From an uncultured Eubacteriales bacterium (GTDB lineage Bacteria; Bacillota; Clostridia; Christensenellales; Borkfalkiaceae), in assembly GCA_900540805.1 (NCBI GenBank), contig UQHL01000003.1:1-64000 (forward strand): 64,000 nt of DNA, read 5' to 3'. The notes beneath the pieces were generated by a model. That model did no database searches. It worked only from the letters and a program-made list of their open reading frames with translations, and had not been told where the DNA came from. The number at the start of each line of letters is the position of its first letter. Position 1 is the stretch's first letter. This document shows, piece after piece, positions 1 through 9,746 of this stretch. A program made the translations under genes and the position numbers.

Positions 1-305
1 GAAAGCTTTACCTTTACCTGCATAACGTTTCCCGAGACATATACGGTACCCGTCCCCACTTCTTTCCATTCCCCGTCCGAATTATAACGGCAAACGCTCG
101 TCTCGTTTCCGTTTACGCGGCGATTTATCGCATACCCGTAGCTCATAAACGTGTTTTCCCGTTCCTCTCCGCTTCCGACAAGGATGTTCATCCAGCCTGT
201 ATCTCCGTTTTGATACTTGCTGATTTCCTCTTTTGTCTCCACTCGGAAATATACGTATGTATCGTCATGGAGAACGGACACCGACGCTATATCGTTTCGG
301 TTGCT
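1..305. repeat. 305-bp perfect direct repeat, copy 1
   Basis: Every base from 1 to 305 matches 1864-2168 at an offset of 1863 bp, which keeps the reading frame. Identity falls sharply from base 306. The repeat encodes the C-terminal beta-sandwich part of paralogue 1. It begins at or before the window edge, so its full length is not known. Confidence 0.95.
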
Positions 306-1700
306 TTCGTCGATATAATTGAACGCTCCTCCAAACGCGGGATGATCTCTCGGAATACATTCTCCCGTAAAATCCCGATATACGGCGGCAGACTTCCAGG
401 CCTCGGCGTCGAATTTGGAAATATCCAACGTCTTTTTCTCATACTCGTAATGCTTTGCCTCCGCGTATTTCCACTTGCGGATATTCTGAATCGTCTGCAT
501 ATAATAATTATCCCCGCAGTCGTTTTTCACGGGCTCGAGATCTCTCGAATATTCGGCGTTAAATTGATCGACCATAAAATATCGTTCTGAAGTATCCGAA
601 AGCTTAAGCGCTATCCATTCGTTCCACCCCGTTACGTTAACGAACCGAATCCGATCGCTGTTTTCGCCCGAAATCGCACGGTTCCACTGCGATTGATAAT
701 TGACGCCCTCCGCCACCTTGGAGGGATCGTTGGTCATCGACGAAAGATCGAAGCCTTTCCCGCGATTGGCTGTCTGTTCGCTCATTTTTACCGAAGTATG
801 CTGAGCGGCGGAAACATTTACGACATCCGTATGGATGGGCTGGGGATATTCGAACTCGATCCACGGCCAGCCCTTGCGAAGAAAGCTTTCCGTCGGCCAT
901 TGGCGGAAACGAAAATCGAAAAAGTTTGAAATCGCGGCTTCCGTCGGGTCTTTTTCGTCCCATTCAGTCGAAGCCATTACGGTGATCATCGGCTTCCCGT
1001 CAGGCGCAAACCAAAGGTCTTTATAAAGCCCCTGGGAATAAAAATTTTTGTATAGATATTCGATATTCGCTTTATCCCCGACCGCAATATAATACATGAT
1101 TTTCGGCACGTCCCAACCCGCGTCGTAATACTCCTGAAGCACACGGAAAACAACTTTTGTGACGTTATCGTACAACGCGCCGTTGGTCGTGTCGAAATAC
1201 AGATAGTCCACGCCCGCCATCGTCAGCATTTCAATCTGCTTCCGTATCACCCACTCGTCATCCGATTGATAATACCCCCAGACGGGCTCTCCCCAGAAAT
1301 GATATTTATTCAGAGGCGAAGAAGCGTCGTTAGTGTAATAGAAGGCGTCCATATTGGCGCCGTTTTCGGTAATTTTCGTAATGTCGTAAATACCGTTCTG
1401 TTCGCCCGAATGCTGTCCGAGCCATAAAAAGTAAAACATTCCGACGTATAGATCCTTATTTTCCGCATCCGCCGTCTCGAAGCTTCTGCCTAAGGCGTCC
1501 GTTCCCGAGAGATTCAACCGCGTATATTCCGCGCTCGTTAATCCCCTGGTATCCTTTTCCCTATTTATGACGGCTGCGCTTCCGGATTCGCTTTCAGACG
1601 TGCTGTGAGATGGACGCTCTCCTCCGAAACACCCGCAAAAAAAGCAAAGCCCGAGAAAAAAAGTCAGCATGAAAGAAATTGTTTTCTTTTTCCGATACAT
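1..1700 (-). CDS. GH99/GH71-like lipoprotein, paralogue 1 (3' end cut by window edge)
   Basis: Probable secreted glycoside hydrolase with a TIM-barrel-like domain, exported as a lipoprotein. The ATG at 1700 begins a signal peptide with lipobox F-C-G-C (Cys24). The reading frame stays open to the window edge, so about 47 C-terminal codons are missing compared with the next paralogue. Shared landmarks are F-W-G-E-P-V-W-G-Y-Y, the A-G-V-D strand, and W-N-E-W at 359-362, a motif also seen in GH99/WbsX-type proteins. Here W-N-E-W is followed by I-A-L, where both paralogues have V-A-E. The C-terminal region resembles a CBM9/DOMON-type beta-sandwich. It is the last visible gene of cassette A, 21 bp after its paralogue. 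The family assignment is by motif only; the substrate is unknown. Confidence 0.72.
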   Translation of the reverse strand, partial: MYRKKKTISFMLTFFLGLCFFCGCFGGERPSHSTSESESGSAAVINREKDTRGLTSAEYTRLNLSGTDALGRSFETADAENKDLYVGMFYFLWLGQHSGEQNGIYDITKITENGANMDAFYYTNDASSPLNKYHFWGEPVWGYYQSDDEWVIRKQIEMLTMAGVDYLYFDTTNGALYDNVTKVVFRVLQEYYDAGWDVPKIMYYIAVGDKANIEYLYKNFYSQGLYKDLWFAPDGKPMITVMASTEWDEKDPTEAAISNFFDFRFRQWPTESFLRKGWPWIEFEYPQPIHTDVVNVSAAQHTSVKMSEQTANRGKGFDLSSMTNDPSKVAEGVNYQSQWNRAISGENSDRIRFVNVTGWNEWIALKLSDTSERYFMVDQFNAEYSRDLEPVKNDCGDNYYMQTIQNIRKWKYAEAKHYEYEKKTLDISKFDAEAWKSAAVYRDFTGECIPRDHPAFGGAFNYIDESNRNDIASVSVLHDDTYVYFRVETKEEISKYQNGDTGWMNILVGSGEERENTFMSYGYAINRRVNGNETSVCRYNSDGEWKEVGTGTVYVSGNVMQVKVKL

Positions 1701-1721
1701 ATTATACCCCTTATTTTCCAA

Positions 1722-3557
1722 TCAATATCCGTAAGAATAGGACAATCTGCCAATGGGCGCGCTGTCTCCCGACGTGAAATACGAAAGCGGATCCTCCGGC
1801 TTCTTTACGTTATCCGTCACCTTTAACCGCATATAAAAATCTTTTCCGCTCTTTCCTAAATCCGAAAGCTTTACCTTTACCTGCATAACGTTTCCCGAGA
1901 CATATACGGTACCCGTCCCCACTTCTTTCCATTCCCCGTCCGAATTATAACGGCAAACGCTCGTCTCGTTTCCGTTTACGCGGCGATTTATCGCATACCC
2001 GTAGCTCATAAACGTGTTTTCCCGTTCCTCTCCGCTTCCGACAAGGATGTTCATCCAGCCTGTATCTCCGTTTTGATACTTGCTGATTTCCTCTTTTGTC
2101 TCCACTCGGAAATATACGTATGTATCGTCATGGAGAACGGACACCGACGCTATATCGTTTCGGTTGCTCTCGTCGATATAATTGAACGACGAATCAAAAG
2201 CCGCATGATTTCTCGGAATACATTCTTCCGTAAAATCGAGATAAGCGGCGGCATGCTCCCATGCCTCGGCTTCGAATTTGGAAATATCCACCGTCTTTTT
2301 CTCATAGGCATAATGCTTTGCCTTCGAATATTTCCATGTGCGGATATTCTGGATCGTCTGCATGTAATAATTGTCCCCGTAGCCATTCTTGACGGGCTCT
2401 AAGTCACGATTATATTCTTGATTAAACCCGTCCACCATATAGGCCTCGCCCTTGGTTTCGTCCCAAAACTTTTCCGCGACCCATTCGTTCCATTGCGTCA
2501 ACAGAATAAATTCGATCCGATCGCTGTTTTCGCCCGAAATCGCACGGTTCCATTGCGACTGGTAATTTGCGCCCTCCGCAACCTTGGAGGCGTCGTTCGT
2601 CATCGTCGAAAGGTCGAACCCCTTCCCTCGGTTGTCCGACATACTCGAAAATTTCAGGCTGGTATGCTGTGCGGAGGAAACGCTGACCATATCCGTATGA
2701 ATGGGCTGAGGATATTCGAACTCGATCCACGACCAGCCTTTTCTAAGAAAGCTGTCTGTAGGCCACTGGCGAAAACGAAATTCAAAAAAACCTGAAATTG
2801 CGGCTTCCGTCGGATCCGCCTCATTCCACTCGGTGGAATACATTTGCGTAATCATCGGTTTTCCTTTCGGCGCAAACCAAAGCTCCTTATAAAGACCCTT
2901 GGAATAATATTTTTCATACACCGTTTTGATACAGCTTTTATCCGAGGCGGCAATATAAAACATAAACTTCGGAACGTCCCAGCCCGCCGCCGCGTACTCG
3001 CTCAATACCCGCAGAATAATATCCACGGTATCGAGATATAATACGGCGTTCGTCGTATCAAAACACAGAAAATCGACCCCCGCCATCGTCAGCATTTCGA
3101 TTTGTTTCCGAATTACCCACTCGTCGTCCGATCGATAGTATCCCCAGACGGGTTCTCCCCAGAAATGCGCGCTTCCGACGGGCGAAGTCGTATCGTTCGC
3201 CTTAAAGAACGCCTCCATATTTTTACCGTAACCGGTAATGGCGGAAACATCGTAAATTCCGTTATGATTGGCATGATTTCCTAAGGTCAGATAAAAAAAC
3301 ATTCCCACATAAACGTCTTTATTCTCCGAATCCGCCGTCTCAAAGGTCCTGCCCAAAGCATCCGTGCCCGACAAATTCAGCTGCGTATATTCGTTAGCCG
3401 AAAGGGAACGAATATCCTTTTCCCGCAGCGTTCCCTCCGAAGTGCTTTCCGTCGTACTGCCCGATATGTCGTGAGAGGGGCCGGAACAGGCGGCAAAGCA
3501 GTTAAGCGCCAGGCCGCAAGCCAAAACCGCCGCGATAAAATTTTTGTAGCGTCTCAT
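1722..3557 (-). CDS. GH99/GH71-like lipoprotein, paralogue 2
   Basis: Probable lipid-anchored glycoside hydrolase of 611 residues. The lipobox is F-A-A-C with Cys24. Residues of about 60-430 form the presumed catalytic barrel, with F-W-G-E-P-V-W-G-Y-Y, an A-G-V-D-F strand and W-N-E-W-V-A-E starting at 356. The last 170 residues look like a CBM9/DOMON-type domain ending in V-K-V-K-L-S-D-L-G. The start ATG at 3557 overlaps the stop of the upstream paralogue as ATGA and follows a GGGAGGAAGA site, which implies translational coupling. GH99 acts on alpha-mannans and GH71 on alpha-1,3-glucans, but this protein is too distant to choose between them. Confidence 0.75.
   Translation of the reverse strand: MRRYKNFIAAVLACGLALNCFAACSGPSHDISGSTTESTSEGTLREKDIRSLSANEYTQLNLSGTDALGRTFETADSENKDVYVGMFFYLTLGNHANHNGIYDVSAITGYGKNMEAFFKANDTTSPVGSAHFWGEPVWGYYRSDDEWVIRKQIEMLTMAGVDFLCFDTTNAVLYLDTVDIILRVLSEYAAAGWDVPKFMFYIAASDKSCIKTVYEKYYSKGLYKELWFAPKGKPMITQMYSTEWNEADPTEAAISGFFEFRFRQWPTDSFLRKGWSWIEFEYPQPIHTDMVSVSSAQHTSLKFSSMSDNRGKGFDLSTMTNDASKVAEGANYQSQWNRAISGENSDRIEFILLTQWNEWVAEKFWDETKGEAYMVDGFNQEYNRDLEPVKNGYGDNYYMQTIQNIRTWKYSKAKHYAYEKKTVDISKFEAEAWEHAAAYLDFTEECIPRNHAAFDSSFNYIDESNRNDIASVSVLHDDTYVYFRVETKEEISKYQNGDTGWMNILVGSGEERENTFMSYGYAINRRVNGNETSVCRYNSDGEWKEVGTGTVYVSGNVMQVKVKLSDLGKSGKDFYMRLKVTDNVKKPEDPLSYFTSGDSAPIGRLSYSYGY
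1864..2168. repeat. 305-bp perfect direct repeat, copy 2
   Basis: Identical to 1-305. It encodes the C-terminal domain of paralogue 2 in the same frame. Perfect identity here, against moderate divergence in the rest of the two genes, suggests recent gene conversion or recombination. Confidence 0.95.
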
Positions 3558-5416
3558 TCTTCCTCCCGATAGCCGAACGAATAACCCATTCTGCCCATGG
3601 GTGCGGAATCGCCCGTTTTGTAGTAAGATAAAACATCCGTCACTTTTTTGATGTTATCCGTCACCTTGAATTCGAGCGCATAATCCGCATAGCTGAGCCC
3701 GAGATCGGAAAGCTTCACGCGCACCTGCATGACATTTCCCGAGACATAAACACCGCCCGTTCCCACGGTATTGTAATTTTTCCCGTCGTATTTCTGTACG
3801 CTCGTAGTATTTCCCTCGATCTCCCGATTGATAAAATACTGATAGCCAAAAATTCCATCTTCTCCGCCGTCGGGAGTTTTAATCATCAAATTCATCCATT
3901 TCTTATCCATCTTTTCCCGTTCGGAGATCGGCTCTTTCGTCTCCACTCGGAAATAGAGATATTCCTCGTCCCGACAGACATACGTGCGTACGATGTCATT
4001 GCGGTTGGTCGTATCGACATAGGAGAAAGAGCCGTCGAAAGAATACCAGTCTCTCGAAATCGCATCTCCTTCAAAATCGCGATAGATCGTCTTTACGTCT
4101 GCCCATTGTGAAATATCAAACGAAGAAATATCGATTGTGACGGACGGATTTTTATATCCCACAGGATCGGTATATTTCCATTTGCGGATATTCTGGATCA
4201 TCTGCATATAAACATTGTCGCCAAAACCGTTTACACAAGGCTCTATATCGCGGGAATATTCTTCATTGAACTGATCCACCGTCTGAATACGCCCGTTATA
4301 AATCATTTTTTCGGCCACCCATTCGTTCCAACCGGTGATAAAGACGTATTTTGCCTGGTCGCCCGCCTTATAAACGGTTTCCCACTGCTGTGCAAAATTG
4401 ATCCCTTCCCGAAAATGCTCGTTGTCGTTGACACCCGTCGTAAAATCGTAACCCCGTCCCCAATTCTTTTCGCAATCGCTGAATGCTACCGTGTTGGCAT
4501 GCTGCGCCACGGAAACATTTATCCAACCGTCGTGGACGGGCTGCGGATAAGTAAATTCAATCCAGGGAATCCCTTCTTCATTGAATTTCTCCGTAGGCCA
4601 CTGCCGCAACCGAAACTCGAACGTTTCCGCAATCTTTTTTTCCAAAGGATTCCCGATGTCCCACGTAGTATTCCAGCCCTGTGTAACGACAGGTTTTCCG
4701 TTTGGAGAAAACCACAGGCTTTCATACTTCTTTTGCGTGTACCAACGATTATAGATCTTTTTTATCACCTCTTTATCGTCCATTGTCTCCGGATTTTGCT
4801 GATTGCAATAAAACCATACGCGCGGTACGTCCCAGCCCTGTTGCTGAAAGCGCAAAAGTATCTCCAAAAGAGTATCCACGGTATCCTCGTACAAAATCAT
4901 ATTGGAAACATCGAGCGCGATGAAGTCCAGTCCCGCCATCGTCAGCATCTCCACCTGCTTTGTAATCACCCAGGGATCGTCCGAACGATAATATCCCCAA
5001 ACAGGCTCTCCCCAGAAATGAGCGGCTCCCACCGGAGATTCCGCTGTATTCTGAAAAAATGCGGGGATATTTTCTCCGTAGTCGGTAATTTTTGAAATAT
5101 CGTAAATTCCCGAATGATTTGCATGATAGCCCAGAGTAAGGAAAAAGAAAATACCCACGTAACGAGATTTATCTTCCGAATCGGAGGGTTTTAATGTCCT
5201 TCCGTAATCGTCCGTCGCGGAAAGACTCAACTTCGTATATTCAAATTCGTCTAAATTGCGAAGATCGTCTGCTTTGCTATTTTCATCAAAGGAGGAAGCG
5301 TTGCCTCCGTCGCTGACGGAGTGCGGCCTTTCGGAACATCCGATTAAATTTGTCGCCATAATAATTGCAGTGAGAAAGACAATCAGCTTAAAAGCTTTTT
5401 TCGCATTGTTTCTCAT
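3554..5416 (-). CDS. GH99/GH71-like lipoprotein, paralogue 3
   Basis: Third member of the tandem family, 620 residues, first in transcription order. The signal peptide has lipobox L-I-G-C with Cys27. It carries the same landmarks: F-W-G-E-P-V-W-G-Y-Y, A-G-L-D-F, and W-N-E-W-V-A-E starting at 363, then a C-terminal beta-sandwich with repeated Y-F-R-V-E-T-K-E. It is the most diverged of the three and does not carry the 305-bp identical block. A ribosome binding site AGGAGATTATAG precedes the ATG. Probable role: hydrolysis of an external polysaccharide whose products enter through transporter A. Confidence 0.75.
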   Translation of the reverse strand: MRNNAKKAFKLIVFLTAIIMATNLIGCSERPHSVSDGGNASSFDENSKADDLRNLDEFEYTKLSLSATDDYGRTLKPSDSEDKSRYVGIFFFLTLGYHANHSGIYDISKITDYGENIPAFFQNTAESPVGAAHFWGEPVWGYYRSDDPWVITKQVEMLTMAGLDFIALDVSNMILYEDTVDTLLEILLRFQQQGWDVPRVWFYCNQQNPETMDDKEVIKKIYNRWYTQKKYESLWFSPNGKPVVTQGWNTTWDIGNPLEKKIAETFEFRLRQWPTEKFNEEGIPWIEFTYPQPVHDGWINVSVAQHANTVAFSDCEKNWGRGYDFTTGVNDNEHFREGINFAQQWETVYKAGDQAKYVFITGWNEWVAEKMIYNGRIQTVDQFNEEYSRDIEPCVNGFGDNVYMQMIQNIRKWKYTDPVGYKNPSVTIDISSFDISQWADVKTIYRDFEGDAISRDWYSFDGSFSYVDTTNRNDIVRTYVCRDEEYLYFRVETKEPISEREKMDKKWMNLMIKTPDGGEDGIFGYQYFINREIEGNTTSVQKYDGKNYNTVGTGGVYVSGNVMQVRVKLSDLGLSYADYALEFKVTDNIKKVTDVLSYYKTGDSAPMGRMGYSFGYREEE

Positions 5417-5465
5417 CTATAATCTCCTGTCTTTATTTATTTATTTGATACGATTAATATCAAAG

Positions 5466-5493
5466 TACCCGCGCCCGTTTTCAGGCGCGGGTA
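5466..5493 (-). terminator. hairpin between surface protein and GH99-like trio
   Basis: Perfect 10-bp inverted repeat TACCCGCGCC/GGCGCGGGTA with an 8-base loop, between the stop at 5542 and the start at 5416. On the minus strand it is followed by CTTTGATATT, a weak T-run. It may be a partial terminator that lowers expression of the downstream hydrolases. Confidence 0.5.
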
Positions 5494-5541
5494 TCTTGCC
5501 CACGGAATATAATCCCGCATCCGGAAACCGACTGTTTTCCT

Positions 5542-7824
5542 TTAAGCTCTCTTTTTCTTCAAAATTACGCAGCCGACCGCGATCGCCGCCGAGGCCAGAA
5601 GCAGCGACGCGCCGCCGAGGCTCGAGCCGCAGCCCCCGCCCGTACTTTCGGAAGCCGAGCCTGCTCCGCCCGAGGATGAAGAAGAATCGGGTGTTTCCGA
5701 AGAAGCTTCCTTAATCGTTACCGTGAAAGAAACACGGATATTATTTACCGTCACATAACAAGCGCACGTTCCGGCTTCCCCGCTGTCGAAGCCCTGGATC
5801 GCGGCGCTGTTGAAAGTCATTACCTCCGAACCGCCGTCGAGATACTTCACCGTTACTTCCAGCCCCGTCGCGTCGTAATCTTCTCCCACCTTGAATTCGG
5901 TAATGCCGGACGAAGTGACCACCGCGGCGTCCGAGGCGACGTTGCTCATCAAGGCGTCAAGCGCGGATTTTGTGTATTTGTCGGGCGTCTTCGCAAGCTC
6001 GAGCACGGCGCTCACCATCTTTTCGGAGGTCATCTTATTTTCCCCGTCCATAAGGGACAGCGGGCGCATCCATCTCGTCAACGAACTGGTAGCCGGATAA
6101 CGCACCAACAGAACGCTCTCTTTCAAATATCCGCCGGGAACGGGGAAATACTTGGCGCTGTCCGCTTCGGACGTCCCCAGCCCCCACGAATCCGCATTGG
6201 CGGTTACGTAAGCAAAGCCGGGCTTGAACTCTATCGTAAAAATGCTGTCATACGTGAGATATCCTATCGGCATACCCGTTTCCGAATCGATATATTCCGC
6301 CGGAACCTTATCCTGCGAAACTTCCGATTTATTCGTGTAAACGTCGAATAAAAGCGTATCCCCGTAAGCAAGGATCTTTCTGATCTTATGTTCGGACCAA
6401 AGCTGAGTGAAGCTTACGCCATTGATATAAATAAAGTCACCGATGGAAACTTCGTTGCCCTCGCGATCCAGCCATTTAGCCAACTGAACATTTTCGATGG
6501 CCTTTCTGGAGGTCGTACTTCCGGGAACAGTCACTTTCACCCCGAGCCGATTGTTGATCGTTGCATGGAAAATCGGATAATTCGTCGCGTCGATCGAGAG
6601 AGAAATTGGCGTCGAGCTGTCCACGTTGGAAACATTATACTCAAATTTGAACCCTTCGAGGTTGAGATAGCTTATGCTCCCCTTACATTTTCCTTCATAG
6701 ACCACGGGCGCATTGATACATTCGTCGGTGAGCACAATATCGGCAGTCGTGCCGTCCGTAAATTTGACGTTTTTAAGCGTTAAGCCGCTCACCTTGCGAT
6801 CGGTCTCCATTACATATGTTTCCTTCAGTCCTTCGATCGTAATCCCTGCGAGCGCCGTCTCGGAGATATCTACCTGCTTGGGATTGTAATCGACTTCGAC
6901 CTCGTATTCGGCACCGTTTACATAGACGGGGACCTTTACCTTACCGGCTTCGTCTCCGTTAAAATCGCAGTCGCCGACGATTACCTTGTCCGCGGGGATC
7001 GTTTCCGTCCTGTTTTTTCCCGACGCGTCCTTATCTGCATATTTTACCGTAAAGGAAAGCCCCGTCTTGTCAAAAGTATCCCCTTTGAAATATAAAGTTT
7101 TGTCGGGCCCTTTCGTCATCGTGATCGCGTCGGCGGCAATTTCGCCGTTCTCATCCGTTTTCAGCTGACGCACCATCTGATTGTTTGCCTGATCGTAATA
7201 CATCGTATAATCCTGATCAGTCGTCGTTCCGAGTTTTGCCCCCGCATTGCTGTACCACTGGAAGCCCTCTTTGATCGTCACCGTCTCGATCTGCGCAGCA
7301 GAGAGACAGGAGCCGTCTCCGGACGACGTATGGAAACGGAGTGCGATTTTTCCTTCGCCGTAATAACCGAAGATAACCCTTCCCATCGCCGTCCCGCCGA
7401 CCGCAGTGGAGATTTCTGCGCTTTTACCGTTTTCCACACGGATTTCGGACATCGTTTTTCCGTTGATCAAAATGTGATCGCACATGTCGTTAAGAATCTG
7501 AAGCTTCTGTTCCTCCGTCACGGAGCCGGCAAAAGGCTGCCAGCCGTCGAAAGAATACTGACCGAGCCCCGACCAGATGCCTTCATGACCGATACCGTAA
7601 TTTGTCGCCATCCAGACAGAAAAAGTCGTACCCTCCAACGCGCTGTAGCCGTTCAGATCCGCGTAGCCGTTTATGGGAAGCAAATAAGTATCCTCGGGCG
7701 TCTGCCCTTCAACCGTGGCCGACGCTCTGGTAAGGCTCTTTGCCCCGCCCGCAAGCGAAAACGCCGTCAGCACTCCGAGAGACCAAATCGCAATCGATTT
7801 TGCGATCGATTTTCTCTTTTTCAT
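5542..7824 (-). CDS. secreted Ig-like surface protein with G-C-G-S C-terminal tail
   Basis: A 760-residue secreted protein of unknown binding function. It has an N-terminal signal peptide without an obvious lipobox. Two Ig-like segments of the Big_4 type, with the pattern (F/Y)-x-G-(E/D)-x-(Y/F)-(D/-)-x-T-G-L-x-(V/F)-T-V-K-Y, lie near residues 245-315 and 640-705. A Ser/Gly-rich linker leads to G-G-G-C-G-S-S with Cys732, then one hydrophobic helix and K-K-K-R-A. There is no LPxTG. It follows the permease genes of cassette A, so it probably binds or displays the glycan being used. AGGAGGAAAATTCT precedes the ATG. Confidence 0.7.
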   Translation of the reverse strand: MKKRKSIAKSIAIWSLGVLTAFSLAGGAKSLTRASATVEGQTPEDTYLLPINGYADLNGYSALEGTTFSVWMATNYGIGHEGIWSGLGQYSFDGWQPFAGSVTEEQKLQILNDMCDHILINGKTMSEIRVENGKSAEISTAVGGTAMGRVIFGYYGEGKIALRFHTSSGDGSCLSAAQIETVTIKEGFQWYSNAGAKLGTTTDQDYTMYYDQANNQMVRQLKTDENGEIAADAITMTKGPDKTLYFKGDTFDKTGLSFTVKYADKDASGKNRTETIPADKVIVGDCDFNGDEAGKVKVPVYVNGAEYEVEVDYNPKQVDISETALAGITIEGLKETYVMETDRKVSGLTLKNVKFTDGTTADIVLTDECINAPVVYEGKCKGSISYLNLEGFKFEYNVSNVDSSTPISLSIDATNYPIFHATINNRLGVKVTVPGSTTSRKAIENVQLAKWLDREGNEVSIGDFIYINGVSFTQLWSEHKIRKILAYGDTLLFDVYTNKSEVSQDKVPAEYIDSETGMPIGYLTYDSIFTIEFKPGFAYVTANADSWGLGTSEADSAKYFPVPGGYLKESVLLVRYPATSSLTRWMRPLSLMDGENKMTSEKMVSAVLELAKTPDKYTKSALDALMSNVASDAAVVTSSGITEFKVGEDYDATGLEVTVKYLDGGSEVMTFNSAAIQGFDSGEAGTCACYVTVNNIRVSFTVTIKEASSETPDSSSSSGGAGSASESTGGGCGSSLGGASLLLASAAIAVGCVILKKKRA

Positions 7825-7875
7825 AGAATTTTCCTCCTAAAATTAGAAATTTTTTATAAACAGGCTTGAAGCCGT

Positions 7876-8802
7876 CTATCCTTTTAGTGCGCCCATCTGT
7901 ACCCCTTCTATCAATGTGTTTTGATAGAAGAAGAAAATTATGGCGGGAATTATGGAAATAAATACGCTGACCGCCATACGAATGTTCGGCTGATCCATCC
8001 CTTCCGAAAAATTGACGGAATCATAATAGATTGCAACGGCCAACGTCCATTTTTCGCGCGATTTCAAATATACCAGCGGCCCCGTGAAATCTCCCCAGAC
8101 GGAATTGAAGGTTCCGATAACGATATAGATGAGTATCGGCTTGCAAAGCGGTATAACGATCATAAGATACCGCTGGAAGGCATTTGCGCCGTCGATCTTT
8201 GCAGCGTTCTCCATCTCATACGGAATATTGCGCATAAACTGTACGAGAAGAAAGATATTCATGGCGCCTCCGCCGAATAATGTCGGAATCGTAAGCGGCA
8301 AAGCGGACTCCGTCCAGCCGAAAGAAGCAAACAGCACGTATTGAGGAACCGTAAGAACGGATCCGGGGATCATAATAGAAGCCATCATCAGTGCAAATAC
8401 CGCTCCCCGGCATCTCCAGCGCAGACGGGAAAACGAATATGCACAAAGCGAAGCGGACAAGGGCACTGCTATTATGTTAAACAGCGCTATTTTTACCGTA
8501 TTCCACAAATAATCGAGGTAGGTATAAGAAGTGTCGAGGTAAGGGTTCGACGGCTTCTTGCTGAAAATATCGATAAAATTTTGAAATGTAATTCTCGTAT
8601 GCGGAAAGAAATAAACGGGATTAGTGCTCGCCGCGTCGTCGTAAATCATCAGGGAACGCATCAGCATATACAGATACGGAAAAATCAGATATACCGTAAC
8701 CATAAGCAGCACGGCGATATACAGGGCGCGGACAATGTAACGCTGCGCCGTATTTTTCTTTACATGCGGCACGGAATTTTTCGAGACGTTTTCGATTTCC
8801 AT
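7876..8802 (-). CDS. CUT1 sugar ABC transporter permease, MalG type (transporter A)
   Basis: Integral membrane permease of 308 residues with about six helices. The cytoplasmic EAA-type loop M-E-N-A-A-K-I-D-G-A starts near residue 197 and contacts the ATPase. The N-terminal cytoplasmic arm is long, about 25 residues before the first helix. Its ATG lies one base after the stop of the partner permease and follows GGAGGGCGACTAAA. It works with the permease at 8804-9721 and the binding protein at 9747-11258. No ATPase gene is present. Confidence 0.9.
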   Translation of the reverse strand: MEIENVSKNSVPHVKKNTAQRYIVRALYIAVLLMVTVYLIFPYLYMLMRSLMIYDDAASTNPVYFFPHTRITFQNFIDIFSKKPSNPYLDTSYTYLDYLWNTVKIALFNIIAVPLSASLCAYSFSRLRWRCRGAVFALMMASIMIPGSVLTVPQYVLFASFGWTESALPLTIPTLFGGGAMNIFLLVQFMRNIPYEMENAAKIDGANAFQRYLMIVIPLCKPILIYIVIGTFNSVWGDFTGPLVYLKSREKWTLAVAIYYDSVNFSEGMDQPNIRMAVSVFISIIPAIIFFFYQNTLIEGVQMGALKG

Positions 8803-8803
8803 T

Positions 8804-9721
8804 TTAGTCGCCCTCCGAATAATGCACCCACTTATTCGTCTTGAACGTAATCGCCGTCAAGATCATGATAATTACAAATAAAACAATGCCGATCGCGGCG
8901 GCATATCCCACCTGCGGATTTGTACCGACAAAAGCAGTATTATAAATTTTTACCGCAAATACGTACAGAGAATTTCCCTCGCCCTTCCCGTTTGTGCCCG
9001 AAGCGACTATGTAGGTATTGAAAAGTTGTAAAGCTCCGATAATGCCCGTCACGAGATTGTAAAAAATCATGGCCGTACTCATGGGGATAGTGATATACCA
9101 CAGCTTTTTAGCCCAGTTGGCGCCGTCGAGAATCGCGGCCTCGTAAAGCGTGGAGGGAATATTTTTGAATGACGCCAGCCAAAGCACCATGCTGCCCCCC
9201 ACACCCCACGTCGTCGTCCAGATATACGTCGCCATGGAGCTTTTCGCTTCGCTGAAAAAGGTTGCCGCAGGTAAACCGAAATTAGTGAGTATCTGATTGA
9301 TAATTCCGTTTGCGGCAAACAGATCCTGCCACAGCAGAGCCGAAGCGACGCCGGGAATAACGCAGGGAAGATAGAAAAGCGTCCGAAACACCTTGATCCC
9401 TTTCATTTGCGTATTTACGAGCAGCGCCACCAGATAGCCGAGCACCAAGGACAAAGGAACGTTAATAATCGCGTACAGGAAGGAATTACGGAAGATATAA
9501 ACGGTATCCCTGTCCTTCGCGAAAAAACGAACGAAATTTCCGAAACCGACGAACTCCCCCATGTTGAAGCCGTCAAAATTGAAAAATGCGTAAATAAACC
9601 CTTGTATCGCAGGCAGGAATGTGAAAATCAGCAGCCCGAGAATGACGGGCATGGCAAATAAAAATCCCGTAATCTCCTCTTTTACACGAGGTTTTATTCT
9701 GATCCCTTTTTCTTTTTTCAT
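8804..9721 (-). CDS. CUT1 sugar ABC transporter permease, MalF type (transporter A)
   Basis: Integral membrane permease of 305 residues, the first of the pair. The EAA-type loop L-Y-E-A-A-I-L-D-G-A lies near residues 192-201. The N-terminal basic arm precedes helix 1 (F-A-M-P-V-I-L-G-L-L). The gene lies 25 bp after the binding protein gene and is almost fused to the next permease, so the three are surely co-transcribed. Expected cargo is an oligosaccharide or disaccharide; the neighbouring GH94-type phosphorylase suggests a beta-linked disaccharide as one possibility. Confidence 0.9.
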   Translation of the reverse strand: MKKEKGIRIKPRVKEEITGFLFAMPVILGLLIFTFLPAIQGFIYAFFNFDGFNMGEFVGFGNFVRFFAKDRDTVYIFRNSFLYAIINVPLSLVLGYLVALLVNTQMKGIKVFRTLFYLPCVIPGVASALLWQDLFAANGIINQILTNFGLPAATFFSEAKSSMATYIWTTTWGVGGSMVLWLASFKNIPSTLYEAAILDGANWAKKLWYITIPMSTAMIFYNLVTGIIGALQLFNTYIVASGTNGKGEGNSLYVFAVKIYNTAFVGTNPQVGYAAAIGIVLFVIIMILTAITFKTNKWVHYSEGD

Positions 9722-9746
9722 ACTTTATCCCTTCTTTATAAGCCTG

